A stretch of DNA of 64,000 bases from contig NZ_CP046902.1 in the NCBI RefSeq assembly GCF_009789555.1, positions 1,504,001-1,568,000 of the forward strand, given 5' to 3'. The translations under genes and the position numbers were made by a program. A model generated the notes under the pieces. The model saw only the letters and a list, made by a program, of their open reading frames with translations. It made no database searches and was not told the DNA's origin. Below, in pieces: positions 32,940-41,750 of this stretch; position 1 is the stretch's first letter; each line of letters opens with the position of its first letter. Source of the DNA: Stutzerimonas stutzeri (GTDB taxonomy: Bacteria > Pseudomonadota > Gammaproteobacteria > Pseudomonadales > Pseudomonadaceae).

Positions 32940-32960
32940 GTCCTCCGCGTACGGGAGGAC
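32940..32960. repeat. GTCCTCC-N7-GGAGGAC palindrome before recombinase copy 2
   Basis: Identical 7-bp arms to those at 21262-21282, with a different 7-nt spacer (GCGTACG). It lies 6 nt upstream of the ATG of the recombinase on the minus strand. Conservation of both arms but not the spacer between the decayed copies argues that the arms matter. Confidence 0.65.
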
Positions 32961-32992
32961 AAGGATGGTTAGCTCGGGCAAGGGACGCTAAC

Positions 32993-33020
32993 CGGCCAAA
33001 AGCTGCCTGTCGTAATCGGC
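32993..33020. repeat. Dispersed GGCCAAAAGC repeat, copy 3
   Basis: CGGCCAAAAGCTGCCTGTCG closely matches 24195-24214 and 6891-6910. It lies between recombinase copy 2 and the STAND ATPase gene. A more divergent relative, ACCGGAAGCAGCC, follows near 33118. The interval 32961-33198 holds no gene that I can see. Confidence 0.65.
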
Positions 33021-33198
33021 TCAAATCGCCCCAAAGCAGAAGTTCGATTTGGAAAGTCCGATGGCTGCTACGCAGCGGGAGCGATCAATCGTTAGGGTAC
33101 TATGAACGCTAGCCACCGACCGGAAGCAGCCCTCCGGGACAGCCAGCTCAAGCCAGCACGGCCACTCTCGCTTGACATCGCCACTGAATCTGCATGGC

Positions 33199-36100
33199 TT
33201 AGATTGAGTAACCGTTCTTCGCCGTCTTCAAGAGAGACTCCCCGTAGCTGCTCGGTTGCTTGATCTGCCTGCTTGCGAACACGCTGATGTCAAGGTCCGG
33301 CTTCCCACGGGCAGTGGTGACCTGTTCGATGCCTAATGACGTCAGGACGAGGTAGCAACCCTCTCCCCACAGGGACTCCGCATCGATATCAACCGGGCCA
33401 GCATCACGCCACCAGCAGAGCCTTGCGACCACAGCGCCGCTCGGGTCGAGGAAGACGCTGGGCTCCTCGTCATGCGCGCTCCAGCGAAGCCGCTTCACCC
33501 AGTTCGGGCACAAAGCGAACGAATAGGCCGCTGCGTCAAAGCCCATGTCCACCGAGCAAACAACTTTCCTTACCAGCGTTGGCGCCAGATCATTGTCAAA
33601 TGCGAAGTACTGGCCAAGCCAAACAGCGATGGGCAGCCTGGCATAGCAGTCGTCGAAGTCTTCACTGTCAATCTCTGCCGAGGGTGCTCTAAAGCGGTAG
33701 AGACGGTGCTCCGACAGCCGTGGCTTGAGAATCTTGAAGCGGGATACTTCGGCCACGACTTGGCCGTGGCTGTCTGCTGGGAAGGGGGCAACATCACCGT
33801 CGACTTCGTCAATCCATTTCCGTTCTCGCTCGGACCAACCCGCACTTCGGTTCAACAGCGGCATTCGGATCCACTCGGGGCGCCCTCGTGGGAGCTTCAG
33901 CGGTCGAGGCGGAAGCGGGCAGCCCAAACGTTCCAAAAGCGTGAGCATGTCGCTGCCTTTCAATTTGCCGGCCAGCCGCAGTTCTCCTGCGACGTGGCGA
34001 AGTGCGGCAAGGGCAATGTAGGCGTGGGGCTTCAGGTAAGTGATCTGCATGTCGAGCACGCGAAGCTGAGTCTCAAGCCTTTTGGTGCCAGAGGGCCCGA
34101 ATGCCTCAAGTCCACCCCAATCCTGGATGAACATCGCCGCGCGTCGGCGGACTGTCATCTCCTCAATGCCTGCCGCCTTCGCGATGTGACGTGCCGTCGA
34201 GCGCAACATCTCGGTCCAGCCAAGCGGCGACTCGACGCGCATTGCACCAGTTCTTTCGTCCGTGAATGCCTGGTCACCCTCTGGCGGGTGCTCGAGTTCA
34301 AGGCGATAGAAAAGCGGCAGTGGTATCGCGTCCAAGGGGACAGCCTGCCTCCACCGATGCGACAAGAGCGCGGCTGACTCTGCCACCGCAATGTCACGGT
34401 GACTGACCAACGCAGCCACGGCGCTGCCCAACTCGGGGGCAAGGTCCGCGCTGTCAGCAGCCAGCAGAGTTCCGAGCGCATGCAAGGGGGCATCTAATTC
34501 GCCGGCTATAAGTCGCCGCATAAGGGACTTGAACAAAGCTTGGCCAAGTCCGGCTTGCCTTGCCAGGCTCAACGTGCAATTGCGTGCGTGTCGCTGAACT
34601 TCTGCAACGGGCAGCCGATAGGCAAAGTGCAGCAGATCCTCCAAAAGTTCCGTGTCGCTGAGCGGTAGCTCGCTCGGCTGGAAGGGTCGCCCCAGCTGGA
34701 ACTCGCGAGTGCAGGCCATCTGCTCCTCAAGTAACGACCAGATGGCCGGCCAATCCGGCGTCGCGCTGATTACCGGCAGTATCGAATCCAGCTCTGTCAG
34801 CAGTGACTGGGTGTTCTCCTGGCCCGCCGTTACTGAATCGACAATGTTCTCGAAGGCGGCTGGGCATGTGGATGGTCCCTGCAAGAGCTTCTTCGCCTCA
34901 AAGTAGAAGAACTTACCGCCACCCATCCACTGGCTCCAGGAACTCCAGGGGTCCTTGCCTGACTCGTAGCCTTGCATCAGCTTCTTGGCGTACTCGACCT
35001 CCCCCGCCGCAGCCAACCTTTTAACCATCAGGAAGCGGCAGCGCGCGTCGTCCTGCAAGACCTGCCAGCGCTCAAATATCCTCCGCGCCATATGAAGCGG
35101 GGCCGTCTCGGCCAGATCTCTGAAACGGTACGGGGCGTTGTAGTTCAGTTCGTCGCCATCCGATTCAAACGCGCGCTCAAGCTGCTCGAGAGTGGTCTCC
35201 GAGTCGTACTTGCTTGGCGTATACGAGTGTCGAGGTTCCGGCGCTTCTGACGTCCACCGGGCTACGGCGGCGTCGAGCTCGGCAGATGAAAACCCATGTC
35301 TTCCGGCAGCGGTGCGAAGGCGCTGGAGCAGTCCGACCCTCTCGTGTGCCCTGCTGGCTACCTCGATCACCGCCAAAAACATCCGCGCGAGCGGTTCAAT
35401 CTGTATAGGTCCCGCGGCGTCGGCGGCGATGTCGATGAAGTCACCGACGTGGTGCGGGTCCCGGTAGTACGGTTCCATGTAGAACGGCAGACACAGACCG
35501 CACCAGACCGTCGCGCAAGCCAAGACGAGTTCAGGGCTTCGCCGCACCATCCCCGTCATGAGCAGGTCAACACGGTTCGGCCAGCCAATCAGATTCCAAT
35601 CCGCCAGTGTCTTTGACACCTCGAAGCCGAAGCGAGGTCCGACCTGCGTCGCTTCCTCGATTAGCGACATCGTCAAACGATGCGCGGCCGACGACCCTTC
35701 CGTTTCGGTCATGCCGCCGACCTGGCGCATTAAGGTCGATACTCGCTTGACACGGTTCTCCGGGTCAGCGGCGTTCGCAAGGACCAGGATGTCTCGCCAG
35801 ATTGCGTACTGCGGGTCTTTCTTGGGGGCCAACGCGTAGCCAAGGCATTGCTCGGGAACCGTCGCCAGCAACTGTTTGGCCCGCTCTAAGTCCCCGACCG
35901 CAGCCAACGCGATGGCCAGATCGGCCAACCCGTTGATCTGCTCGCTCGGCGTGCTCTCCTGAAGCTCCGCCACGAGTGCGTTGAGTCGATCGACGGCCGC
36001 CACCCGGTCACCGTCAACCCTATACGCATCGACGGCCAATCTGCGTCGCAGGTACGCAGTGCCCCCCAGCGTCGATGAGGCGATGGCTGCGTCAATTTCC

Positions 36101-39100
36101 CGAAGTACCGCACGGTACTCAGTCTCGCCGCGCTTGGCGCCGAGCCTCAGCAGCGCTGGCACGAGCATGGGGATCGCTTTGAAGGCCTGCTGGATGCGAT
36201 ATGACTCGCTGCCGCCTTCTGATGTCAGACGTAGGACGTACCCAAGGGCAATGCGGGCTTCGTCCTGGATGCTGCCGGCCGGCACGGACGCGTTGTCGAC
36301 GGCGGCGCGACCTAGAAGCACGCCTATCGTCGAGGCGTGCTGCTGAAACGGATGAAGGAAGGTGTGCTTCGACGGTATCGCGCTTGGCAGCGGCTTATTG
36401 AGCAGCGTGCAAAGCCTCGCGTGATGCATCACCGCACCGACCAGATTACCCAGCCCAGCCAGGTCCGTCTCGTCGTCGCACATAGAGATCATCGGTGCGA
36501 CCAGCTTGTCGAACAGGGCCTCGGCTAGGTAACGACGGTCAGCTTCGAATGCAATTAGTGCCATCCGGCGTCGGTAGCCGTTGGGTACCTCTACGAAGCC
36601 AGGAAGGGCGGCGGCAGCATCAAACAGGGCAAGCGCTTGCGCAACGTCGCCACGCCGACTGGCCACAAGACCTGCGTGAACCATCACCGAAGGTTTGTCT
36701 TCGTTGGCTACCCCGAGCTTGCTGCAGAGGTCTTGTGGATCGGCGCCAACCTTCTGAAGGAGCATCGCCTCTGCGGCTTCCCTCCTCAGATGCAGTTGCA
36801 GCGCGGCGACAGTTTGCGGATCCACCTTTTCGGGCTGGCGTAGCCCCTCTGCGGCGAGGTGGTCAATCGCTATCTGGATCTGCTCGGTGTCTCGGAAGTG
36901 GACGGCGCGCCTTGCCCACCTCTCGAATTCCGTTATGTTGTGGTCGTGCCCGTGGTTCTGGAACTTGGACGTATGGAGCTGCGACAGTGGCTCGAGGCTT
37001 TCAAACAGTTCCTTCGCCCGCTCGAAGTCCCCTCGCGCTAACAGGGCGTCGACGATCTCGTAGCCCTGGCTGGGGAAGTACTGCACGAAGGCCAGGGCTG
37101 CATCAATGTCCCCAACCGCTAGCATCGCCAGCGGAAGCTGGTTGGCGTACTCAAGGGCAGTTTCCCGCCGCCCCACTTCGTCACGACACAGCAGCAGCCG
37201 TGAGAAGGCGGTCGCATCGTGCGTTCCACGCACTGCCAGCAGAGCCAGGCGGATATCGGCGTGGATCTCGGCGATAGAACGCCCGTCAGCCAGTTGCTGC
37301 CTGAAGCGAGCGGGCATCGCCAGCGCAAGTACATCGGCACCGTCGCCGGCACGGGCGCGGTAGCGCAACTCAAGCCAGTACTGCGCCGATTCGGGCGGCG
37401 CGTTCTTCGCCAACTGGGCGAGGTCGCGGTACACGCGCTGCGAGTATTCGGCATCGACGCTTCCGAGGCGGGTTCGAGGTTGAGCGATGACGAACAGCCG
37501 AAAGCTGTTGTGGAAGACGCTCCACCCCTGGGATGAACTACGGAGCAGGTGCCGTGCAACGATCAGAGCGCGTTCAATCGCGGACTCCTTGACCATTGTG
37601 GCCAGCAGCCGCAGGTCCACAGGTGCCTCAGCACGAGCGATGTAGCCCAGCACGTCCATGGCATCGACATCGCTTGCGATCTCGCGCCAAGCAGCGGTGT
37701 ACACGGTCTCAATATCGCCGTCGAACGGCATCCCACCGCTGAGAAGGTGCTTACGGCCGGCTTCGTCCGCGTGCAACAGCGCATGAATTAAGTAGCGCGT
37801 TGCCAGCGGGTGGCCATGCGATAGATTGCTTAGATCCAATCTTGGAATCTCGGCAGGCAGGCCAAGCGCCTCTGCCATCCGGGCGACCTCCTCGCGGCCG
37901 AGAGGTCCCATGAGAACCTGTCGCTCGCTTTTCTCCGCTTGCTCTCTTACTGCGGGCTTCAGATTCGCGAGATCCAGCCGCTGCGTGCCGAGGATGAACA
38001 CAACCCCGTTGGGGATGGCAGCGGGAAGAGGCAGCTCGCCCAGAAGCGAATTGGTCGGCCGCTCTTCGCGAGGCACATGGTCGAGCCCGTCGACGACGAT
38101 GATTGTTCGGATCCCGTCGCGGTCGAAGCGTTCACCAGCCTGCTGTACCAGGACGCCGAACTGCTCTCGGCGCTCATGCAGCGAGTCGTCGCGAAGACGA
38201 AGTCCAACCAAACCGCTGTTGCGTAACTGCGTGCCGACGTCAGTCAGGAAGTTGTCGGCCTCCCCGCGACCCACGCCTTGAGCAGCACCTGGCACGTACG
38301 CCAAGTAGCGAACGAGCCGGATATTAGCCTCAGTGGCCAGCGCAACCTGCAGGAGAGTGGACTTCCCGGAGCCAGGCGGTCCTATGAGTGAGACGTAGCC
38401 CTGGTCGGCGGCATGCAGCGCGGCTAGCAGCTTGGCCTCAGTATCACGGTTGCGCTGAACATAGGCGCCGACTGGGAACCGGTGGATGAGCAGCGTCTTG
38501 GAGGGATCGCGCCAGCCAAGCTCACGAAGCAGCTCGTCACGCGTCCACCTGTCTTTGTCGCGGGCATCGGCGACTAGCTTGGGCAGTACGCTTGCAATCT
38601 CGGATGCCTGCCGCGCCTGCTCGGCGTTCAATTTGTGCGACTGGATGAAGTCCGCCGCAGCTCCGCACACCACACGGAGGCTGTGCAAAAAAAATTCGAA
38701 GTCGTCATCGTCCAGGCCGGCTTCACGGCGCAGGTGGTTGATCAGTCGACTCCATTCCTGCGTGTACCAATCCGCTAGCGGCCGATTTGGATGCTGTTGG
38801 AGTTGCTCAAGAAATGCCGCGCTGTGGGGCGGCGTGCCATCGCCTGGCTTGTCAGTAATCGACGGAAAGTCATTAACAACCAGGCGAATCTCGACCCGGC
38901 TTCTCGGGTTGTCCTTGCGCAGGCACTGCCAAGCATGAACCAGGGGCCTCAACAGGCCGTTGGCACCAGTAAACAGCGTCTCAACAGTGAAAGTGCCTGG
39001 GAACTTGGACGTCTTGAACTGGTGACCGACCACCACCCCATCGAAACCGAGCACCAAGTCGTCGGCAATACCCGCGTTGCGGTCTGCGACGCCGATCCAG

Positions 39101-39258
39101 AGCAGCTCGTCGCGCTCGAGCGCAGCATAAATGGCAGCGCCCGCCCGCTCGTACTGGCCAATGTATCCACGGAGTGCTCGACGTTCACCTTCCGCCGGCG
39201 CAGTTGCAGGAGCTACAGAGGTTGATGGATTCGGTTTCTTGGACATTTTTGGAGCCAT
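33199..39258 (-). CDS. Avs-like STAND NTPase with N-terminal Cap4/DUF4297-type nuclease domain (putative antiphage defence)
   Basis: A single 2019-residue protein. Residues about 28-240 resemble a Cap4/DUF4297 dsDNA-nuclease domain: GYIGQYERAGAAIYAAL, then acidic D66/D67 and D73 and HQFK with Q80/K82, the expected PD-(D/E)xK-type elements. Residues about 255-600 form a STAND ATPase with Walker A GPPGSGKST (293-301), Walker B TIIVVDGLDHV (385-395) and a downstream GHPLATRYLI-type helical region. From about 600 to 1550 there are repeated helical pairs of TPR character (for example GDIDAALAFVQ, GDFERAKELF, GDLERAKQLL). The last 300 residues look globular and beta-rich. Known Avs proteins detect phage terminase or portal through such repeats and then activate the nuclease. 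It stands alone beside an integrase. No ribosome-binding site is evident at either ATG (39258 or 39246). Confidence 0.75.
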   Translation of the reverse strand: MAPKMSKKPNPSTSVAPATAPAEGERRALRGYIGQYERAGAAIYAALERDELLWIGVADRNAGIADDLVLGFDGVVVGHQFKTSKFPGTFTVETLFTGANGLLRPLVHAWQCLRKDNPRSRVEIRLVVNDFPSITDKPGDGTPPHSAAFLEQLQQHPNRPLADWYTQEWSRLINHLRREAGLDDDDFEFFLHSLRVVCGAAADFIQSHKLNAEQARQASEIASVLPKLVADARDKDRWTRDELLRELGWRDPSKTLLIHRFPVGAYVQRNRDTEAKLLAALHAADQGYVSLIGPPGSGKSTLLQVALATEANIRLVRYLAYVPGAAQGVGRGEADNFLTDVGTQLRNSGLVGLRLRDDSLHERREQFGVLVQQAGERFDRDGIRTIIVVDGLDHVPREERPTNSLLGELPLPAAIPNGVVFILGTQRLDLANLKPAVREQAEKSERQVLMGPLGREEVARMAEALGLPAEIPRLDLSNLSHGHPLATRYLIHALLHADEAGRKHLLSGGMPFDGDIETVYTAAWREIASDVDAMDVLGYIARAEAPVDLRLLATMVKESAIERALIVARHLLRSSSQGWSVFHNSFRLFVIAQPRTRLGSVDAEYSQRVYRDLAQLAKNAPPESAQYWLELRYRARAGDGADVLALAMPARFRQQLADGRSIAEIHADIRLALLAVRGTHDATAFSRLLLCRDEVGRRETALEYANQLPLAMLAVGDIDAALAFVQYFPSQGYEIVDALLARGDFERAKELFESLEPLSQLHTSKFQNHGHDHNITEFERWARRAVHFRDTEQIQIAIDHLAAEGLRQPEKVDPQTVAALQLHLRREAAEAMLLQKVGADPQDLCSKLGVANEDKPSVMVHAGLVASRRGDVAQALALFDAAAALPGFVEVPNGYRRRMALIAFEADRRYLAEALFDKLVAPMISMCDDETDLAGLGNLVGAVMHHARLCTLLNKPLPSAIPSKHTFLHPFQQHASTIGVLLGRAAVDNASVPAGSIQDEARIALGYVLRLTSEGGSESYRIQQAFKAIPMLVPALLRLGAKRGETEYRAVLREIDAAIASSTLGGTAYLRRRLAVDAYRVDGDRVAAVDRLNALVAELQESTPSEQINGLADLAIALAAVGDLERAKQLLATVPEQCLGYALAPKKDPQYAIWRDILVLANAADPENRVKRVSTLMRQVGGMTETEGSSAAHRLTMSLIEEATQVGPRFGFEVSKTLADWNLIGWPNRVDLLMTGMVRRSPELVLACATVWCGLCLPFYMEPYYRDPHHVGDFIDIAADAAGPIQIEPLARMFLAVIEVASRAHERVGLLQRLRTAAGRHGFSSAELDAAVARWTSEAPEPRHSYTPSKYDSETTLEQLERAFESDGDELNYNAPYRFRDLAETAPLHMARRIFERWQVLQDDARCRFLMVKRLAAAGEVEYAKKLMQGYESGKDPWSSWSQWMGGGKFFYFEAKKLLQGPSTCPAAFENIVDSVTAGQENTQSLLTELDSILPVISATPDWPAIWSLLEEQMACTREFQLGRPFQPSELPLSDTELLEDLLHFAYRLPVAEVQRHARNCTLSLARQAGLGQALFKSLMRRLIAGELDAPLHALGTLLAADSADLAPELGSAVAALVSHRDIAVAESAALLSHRWRQAVPLDAIPLPLFYRLELEHPPEGDQAFTDERTGAMRVESPLGWTEMLRSTARHIAKAAGIEEMTVRRRAAMFIQDWGGLEAFGPSGTKRLETQLRVLDMQITYLKPHAYIALAALRHVAGELRLAGKLKGSDMLTLLERLGCPLPPRPLKLPRGRPEWIRMPLLNRSAGWSERERKWIDEVDGDVAPFPADSHGQVVAEVSRFKILKPRLSEHRLYRFRAPSAEIDSEDFDDCYARLPIAVWLGQYFAFDNDLAPTLVRKVVCSVDMGFDAAAYSFALCPNWVKRLRWSAHDEEPSVFLDPSGAVVARLCWWRDAGPVDIDAESLWGEGCYLVLTSLGIEQVTTARGKPDLDISVFASRQIKQPSSYGESLLKTAKNGYSI

Positions 39259-39676
39259 GTGAATGGATTAGGTAGTTGACGCCAACTGATACCAAGAAAA
39301 CTGCTTCAGCATAACCCGAGGCGTCCAGCAACAGACGGTAGATGCGGCTAAGTCATTGAGCGTTGCTCTGAAACGAAGCCTGGCCAGCTCCAATCGAAGC
39401 GGTCATTCACGAGATGGGGCGTGAATGACTAACATCGCCTATTCCTGCCGTTCAGTCAGGAAATTCGAGCGACAGGTCGTGGCCGGTTGCTGCCTGTTAC
39501 TACCGTCTGCTTAACGGTAGTTGGCACTAATCAGCGTATCGAAACGACCTTTCTGTCCCGACTTTCCTTGATAGCTGACATCGAAAGATTGCCGGTAGCT
39601 GCTTGCTGAATGTGCTCACTCCATCAGGTCATCATCGGGCGTCTGCGTTCGATGTAGTCCCTTGATGCGAACCTCC
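39259..39676. other. Intergenic region with hairpin-forming repeats
   Basis: No gene is seen between the STAND ATPase and the integrase. Two perfect dyads stand out: GTCATTCACG / CGTGAATGAC with an 8-nt loop (39402-39429) and ACTACCGT / ACGGTAGT with a 7-nt loop (39499-39521). A short AGTTG-ACGC-CAACT dyad (39274-39287) lies about 20 bp before the ATPase ATG and could be an operator. GTGGCCGGTTGCTGCC near 39479 is a divergent relative of the dispersed GGCCAAAAGC repeat. Confidence 0.6.
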
Positions 39677-40882
39677 TCATTGCAGGCTTGTGCAGAAATC
39701 TGCCCAGTCTGCCATCAGAGCTCTGCGCTTCTCCAGAAGATCGGAGCGTGAATAGGCTGCCTCGGTCTGGTCGCGTTCGTCATGCGCAAGCGCAAGTTCG
39801 CAAACCTCTCGCGGGTAGTTGGTGCATTCGTTTGCCCAGTCCCGGAAGGTCGATCGAAAGCCGTGCCTCGTGATGTCTGCATGCCCTAGCTTGTGCAGTA
39901 GGTTGCGAACTGCGTTGCCATGCATGACGCCGTTCTTCCCTTGCCCAGGGAAAAGATAGATTGAATGAGTCTTATTCATGGTCTTTAGCATCTCGACTAC
40001 CTGGGGCGACAGTGGGATGACGAAAGGTTTTCGCATTTTCATGCGCTCAGCCGGAAGTGCCCAGGTGCCAGCTTCGAGGTCAAACTCGGACCATTGAGCA
40101 TGTTGGATCATGTGGTAACGAGCACCGGTCAGAATCAGCAGCCTGGTTGCGATGGCGTCACGTGTATCGATGTTGGCTAGAGCGGCTATCAGCTTCGGAG
40201 TGTCTTTCCATTGCAGTGCTGGGAAGTGCTGGCGCTGCCTGGCCTTCTTCTTCTCTGCCTTGCTCAGCAAGTTGTCCAGGTGTCCGCGCCAGCGGGCAGG
40301 GTTGTCCCCCTCGCGTAAGCGCCGAGCCTTGGCTGCATCCAGTATTTGCTCGATCTGGCCCCGGACTTCATCAGCGGTACGGGTCTTGGTTGCCCAGATG
40401 GGTTGCAATGCAGCAAGCACATGCTCGGTACTGATGATGTCAGCAGACAGGTTGCCCATGGTTGGAAAAGCGTAGAGCTCCAGTTTGCGTAGCCAGCCTT
40501 TCCGCCATTTCTCAGACCAGCTGCCGCCGTGTGCCTGCTGGTATTCGCGAGCGAGATCCTCGAACGTCATGCGACGTGCTGCGGCTTGGCGTTCGGCCTC
40601 GCGCTTGGCTTCTTTTGCCGCGTCGCGGGCTGCGAGTGGGTCGCTTCCGGAGGCTAGGAGCTTGCGTTGGTCGGCGGCCAACTGTCGGGCTTGGCCGAGT
40701 GTGACGGCAGGGAAGGGGCCTAGCCCCATTTCGCGGCTTCGGCCGTCCAGCTTGTAGCGAAAGATCCAGCTTGTGCCGCCGCTCTTGGATACCTGGAAGT
40801 ACAGGCCGTCGCCATCGTTGGTTTTTCCTGGCGTGGCAGCTTTGGCGATCGACTCCACTGTCTTGCTGGTTAGCTTACCCAT
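39677..40882 (-). CDS. P4-type tyrosine integrase (DUF4102 N-terminus)
   Basis: A 401-residue integrase. The DUF4102 arm-binding domain is at about 1-90 (GLYFQVSKSGGTSWIFRYKLDGRSREMGLG), the core-binding domain at about 105-200, and the catalytic domain ends with Arg in TGARYHMIQHAQWSEFDLE, HGFRSTFRDWANE (His, Arg), LAHDERDQTEAAYSR (His and the nucleophile Tyr). The frame is intact. It starts 27 bp or less from a set of ACCCACAC repeats and about 200 bp from the ppa stop, so it marks the right end of the island. No tRNA gene is seen at the junction. Confidence 0.93.
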   Translation of the reverse strand: MGKLTSKTVESIAKAATPGKTNDGDGLYFQVSKSGGTSWIFRYKLDGRSREMGLGPFPAVTLGQARQLAADQRKLLASGSDPLAARDAAKEAKREAERQAAARRMTFEDLAREYQQAHGGSWSEKWRKGWLRKLELYAFPTMGNLSADIISTEHVLAALQPIWATKTRTADEVRGQIEQILDAAKARRLREGDNPARWRGHLDNLLSKAEKKKARQRQHFPALQWKDTPKLIAALANIDTRDAIATRLLILTGARYHMIQHAQWSEFDLEAGTWALPAERMKMRKPFVIPLSPQVVEMLKTMNKTHSIYLFPGQGKNGVMHGNAVRNLLHKLGHADITRHGFRSTFRDWANECTNYPREVCELALAHDERDQTEAAYSRSDLLEKRRALMADWADFCTSLQ

Positions 40883-40895
40883 TGCTCCTCCTCAA

Positions 40896-40929
40896 ACCCA
40901 CACCCCTCAACCCACACTCTGACCCACAC
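40896..40929. repeat. Three ACCCACAC direct repeats upstream of the integrase
   Basis: ACCCACAC occurs at 40896-40903, 40910-40917 and 40922-40929, spaced 14 and 12 bp start to start, 13 bp upstream of the integrase ATG. Repeats of this length and spacing near a P4-type int gene are typical of arm-type integrase sites or an autoregulatory operator. Confidence 0.6.
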
Positions 40930-41041
40930 CTTGGTCGCGGATTTTATAGGTGGCTACTGGATGTCTTGGGATGGATGCTAAGCTGTAAGCCGCTTATTTA
41001 CTAGGGCTGTAGGATCTTGTTGGATTTCTTCGGGCAATAAA

Positions 41042-41064
41042 AAAGCCGGCTTGTGGCCGGCTTT
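41042..41064 (-). terminator. Rho-independent terminator of ppa
   Basis: AAAGCCGGC and GCCGGCTTT form a 9-bp stem with a 5-nt loop. Read on the minus strand the stem is followed by TTTATT. It lies 18 nt after the ppa stop. Confidence 0.88.
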
Positions 41065-41081
41065 CCGTTAGCGGTATTGGC

Positions 41082-41609
41082 TTATTTTTGATAAGCCGCT
41101 ACAGCCTTGGTGATCTCAGCGCGGGCGGCTTCGGCGTTGCCCCAGCCTTCGACCTTGACCCACTTGCCCTTTTCCAGATCCTTGTAGTTCTCGAAGAAGT
41201 GCTTGATCTGTTCGAGCAGCAGGGCTGGGAGGTCGGTGTATTCCTTTACGTCGACGTAGAGCTGGCTCAGCTTGTCGTGCGGTACGGCGATCAGTTTGGC
41301 GTCACCGCCGGCTTCGTCTGTCATGTGCAGGACGCCGACCGGGCGGGCACGGATGATCGAGCCTGGGGCCACCGGATACGGGGTCACGACCAGTACGTCG
41401 AGCGGGTCGCCATCGTCCGCCAGGGTGTGCGGAATGAAGCCGTAGTTGGCTGGGTAGAACATGGGCGTCGCCATGAACCGGTCGACCATCAGGCAATCGG
41501 TGTCGTGATCGATTTCATACTTGATCGGCGCGTGGTTGGCCGGGATTTCGATGGCGACGTAGATGTCGTTTGGCAGGTCTTTGCCGGCCGGGACTTTGCT
41601 GTAGCTCAT
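41082..41609 (-). CDS. ppa: Inorganic pyrophosphatase
   Basis: A 175-residue family I soluble pyrophosphatase that splits PPi to two phosphates in the cytoplasm. It has the start SYSKVPAGKDLPNDIYVAIEIP, KYEID, the YPANYGFIP strand and the catalytic DDGDPLDVLV aspartates. The ATG at 41609 is used rather than 41615, as it fits the family N-terminus and gives GGAG at 8 nt. It is the first core gene right of the island, and its terminator separates it from the integrase promoter region. Confidence 0.97.
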   Translation of the reverse strand: MSYSKVPAGKDLPNDIYVAIEIPANHAPIKYEIDHDTDCLMVDRFMATPMFYPANYGFIPHTLADDGDPLDVLVVTPYPVAPGSIIRARPVGVLHMTDEAGGDAKLIAVPHDKLSQLYVDVKEYTDLPALLLEQIKHFFENYKDLEKGKWVKVEGWGNAEAARAEITKAVAAYQK

Positions 41610-41750
41610 GAACATGGCTCCGTGGTCGGCCGAGACGGCCTGGGGGCGAAAAAGTGGGCGCGATTATAGGCGCAGTGTCGGGCATTTTGCCACGCCGACA
41701 GGGCGCGACCGTTGCCCGGTGCCGGTGCGCGCGTATTCGACGGTCCGCCG

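Noticed and set aside
39402..39429. Rho-independent terminator after the integrase or before the defence gene
   Set aside because: The stem is perfect but is followed by mixed sequence on both strands, with no T-run.
1..41000. A CRISPR array
   Set aside because: No regularly spaced repeats were seen. The repeated motifs are few, irregularly placed and of unequal similarity.
40930..41040. A tRNA gene fragment as attachment site between the integrase and ppa
   Set aside because: I looked for an acceptor stem, a T-loop GTTCGAATCC-type sequence or CCA and found none.
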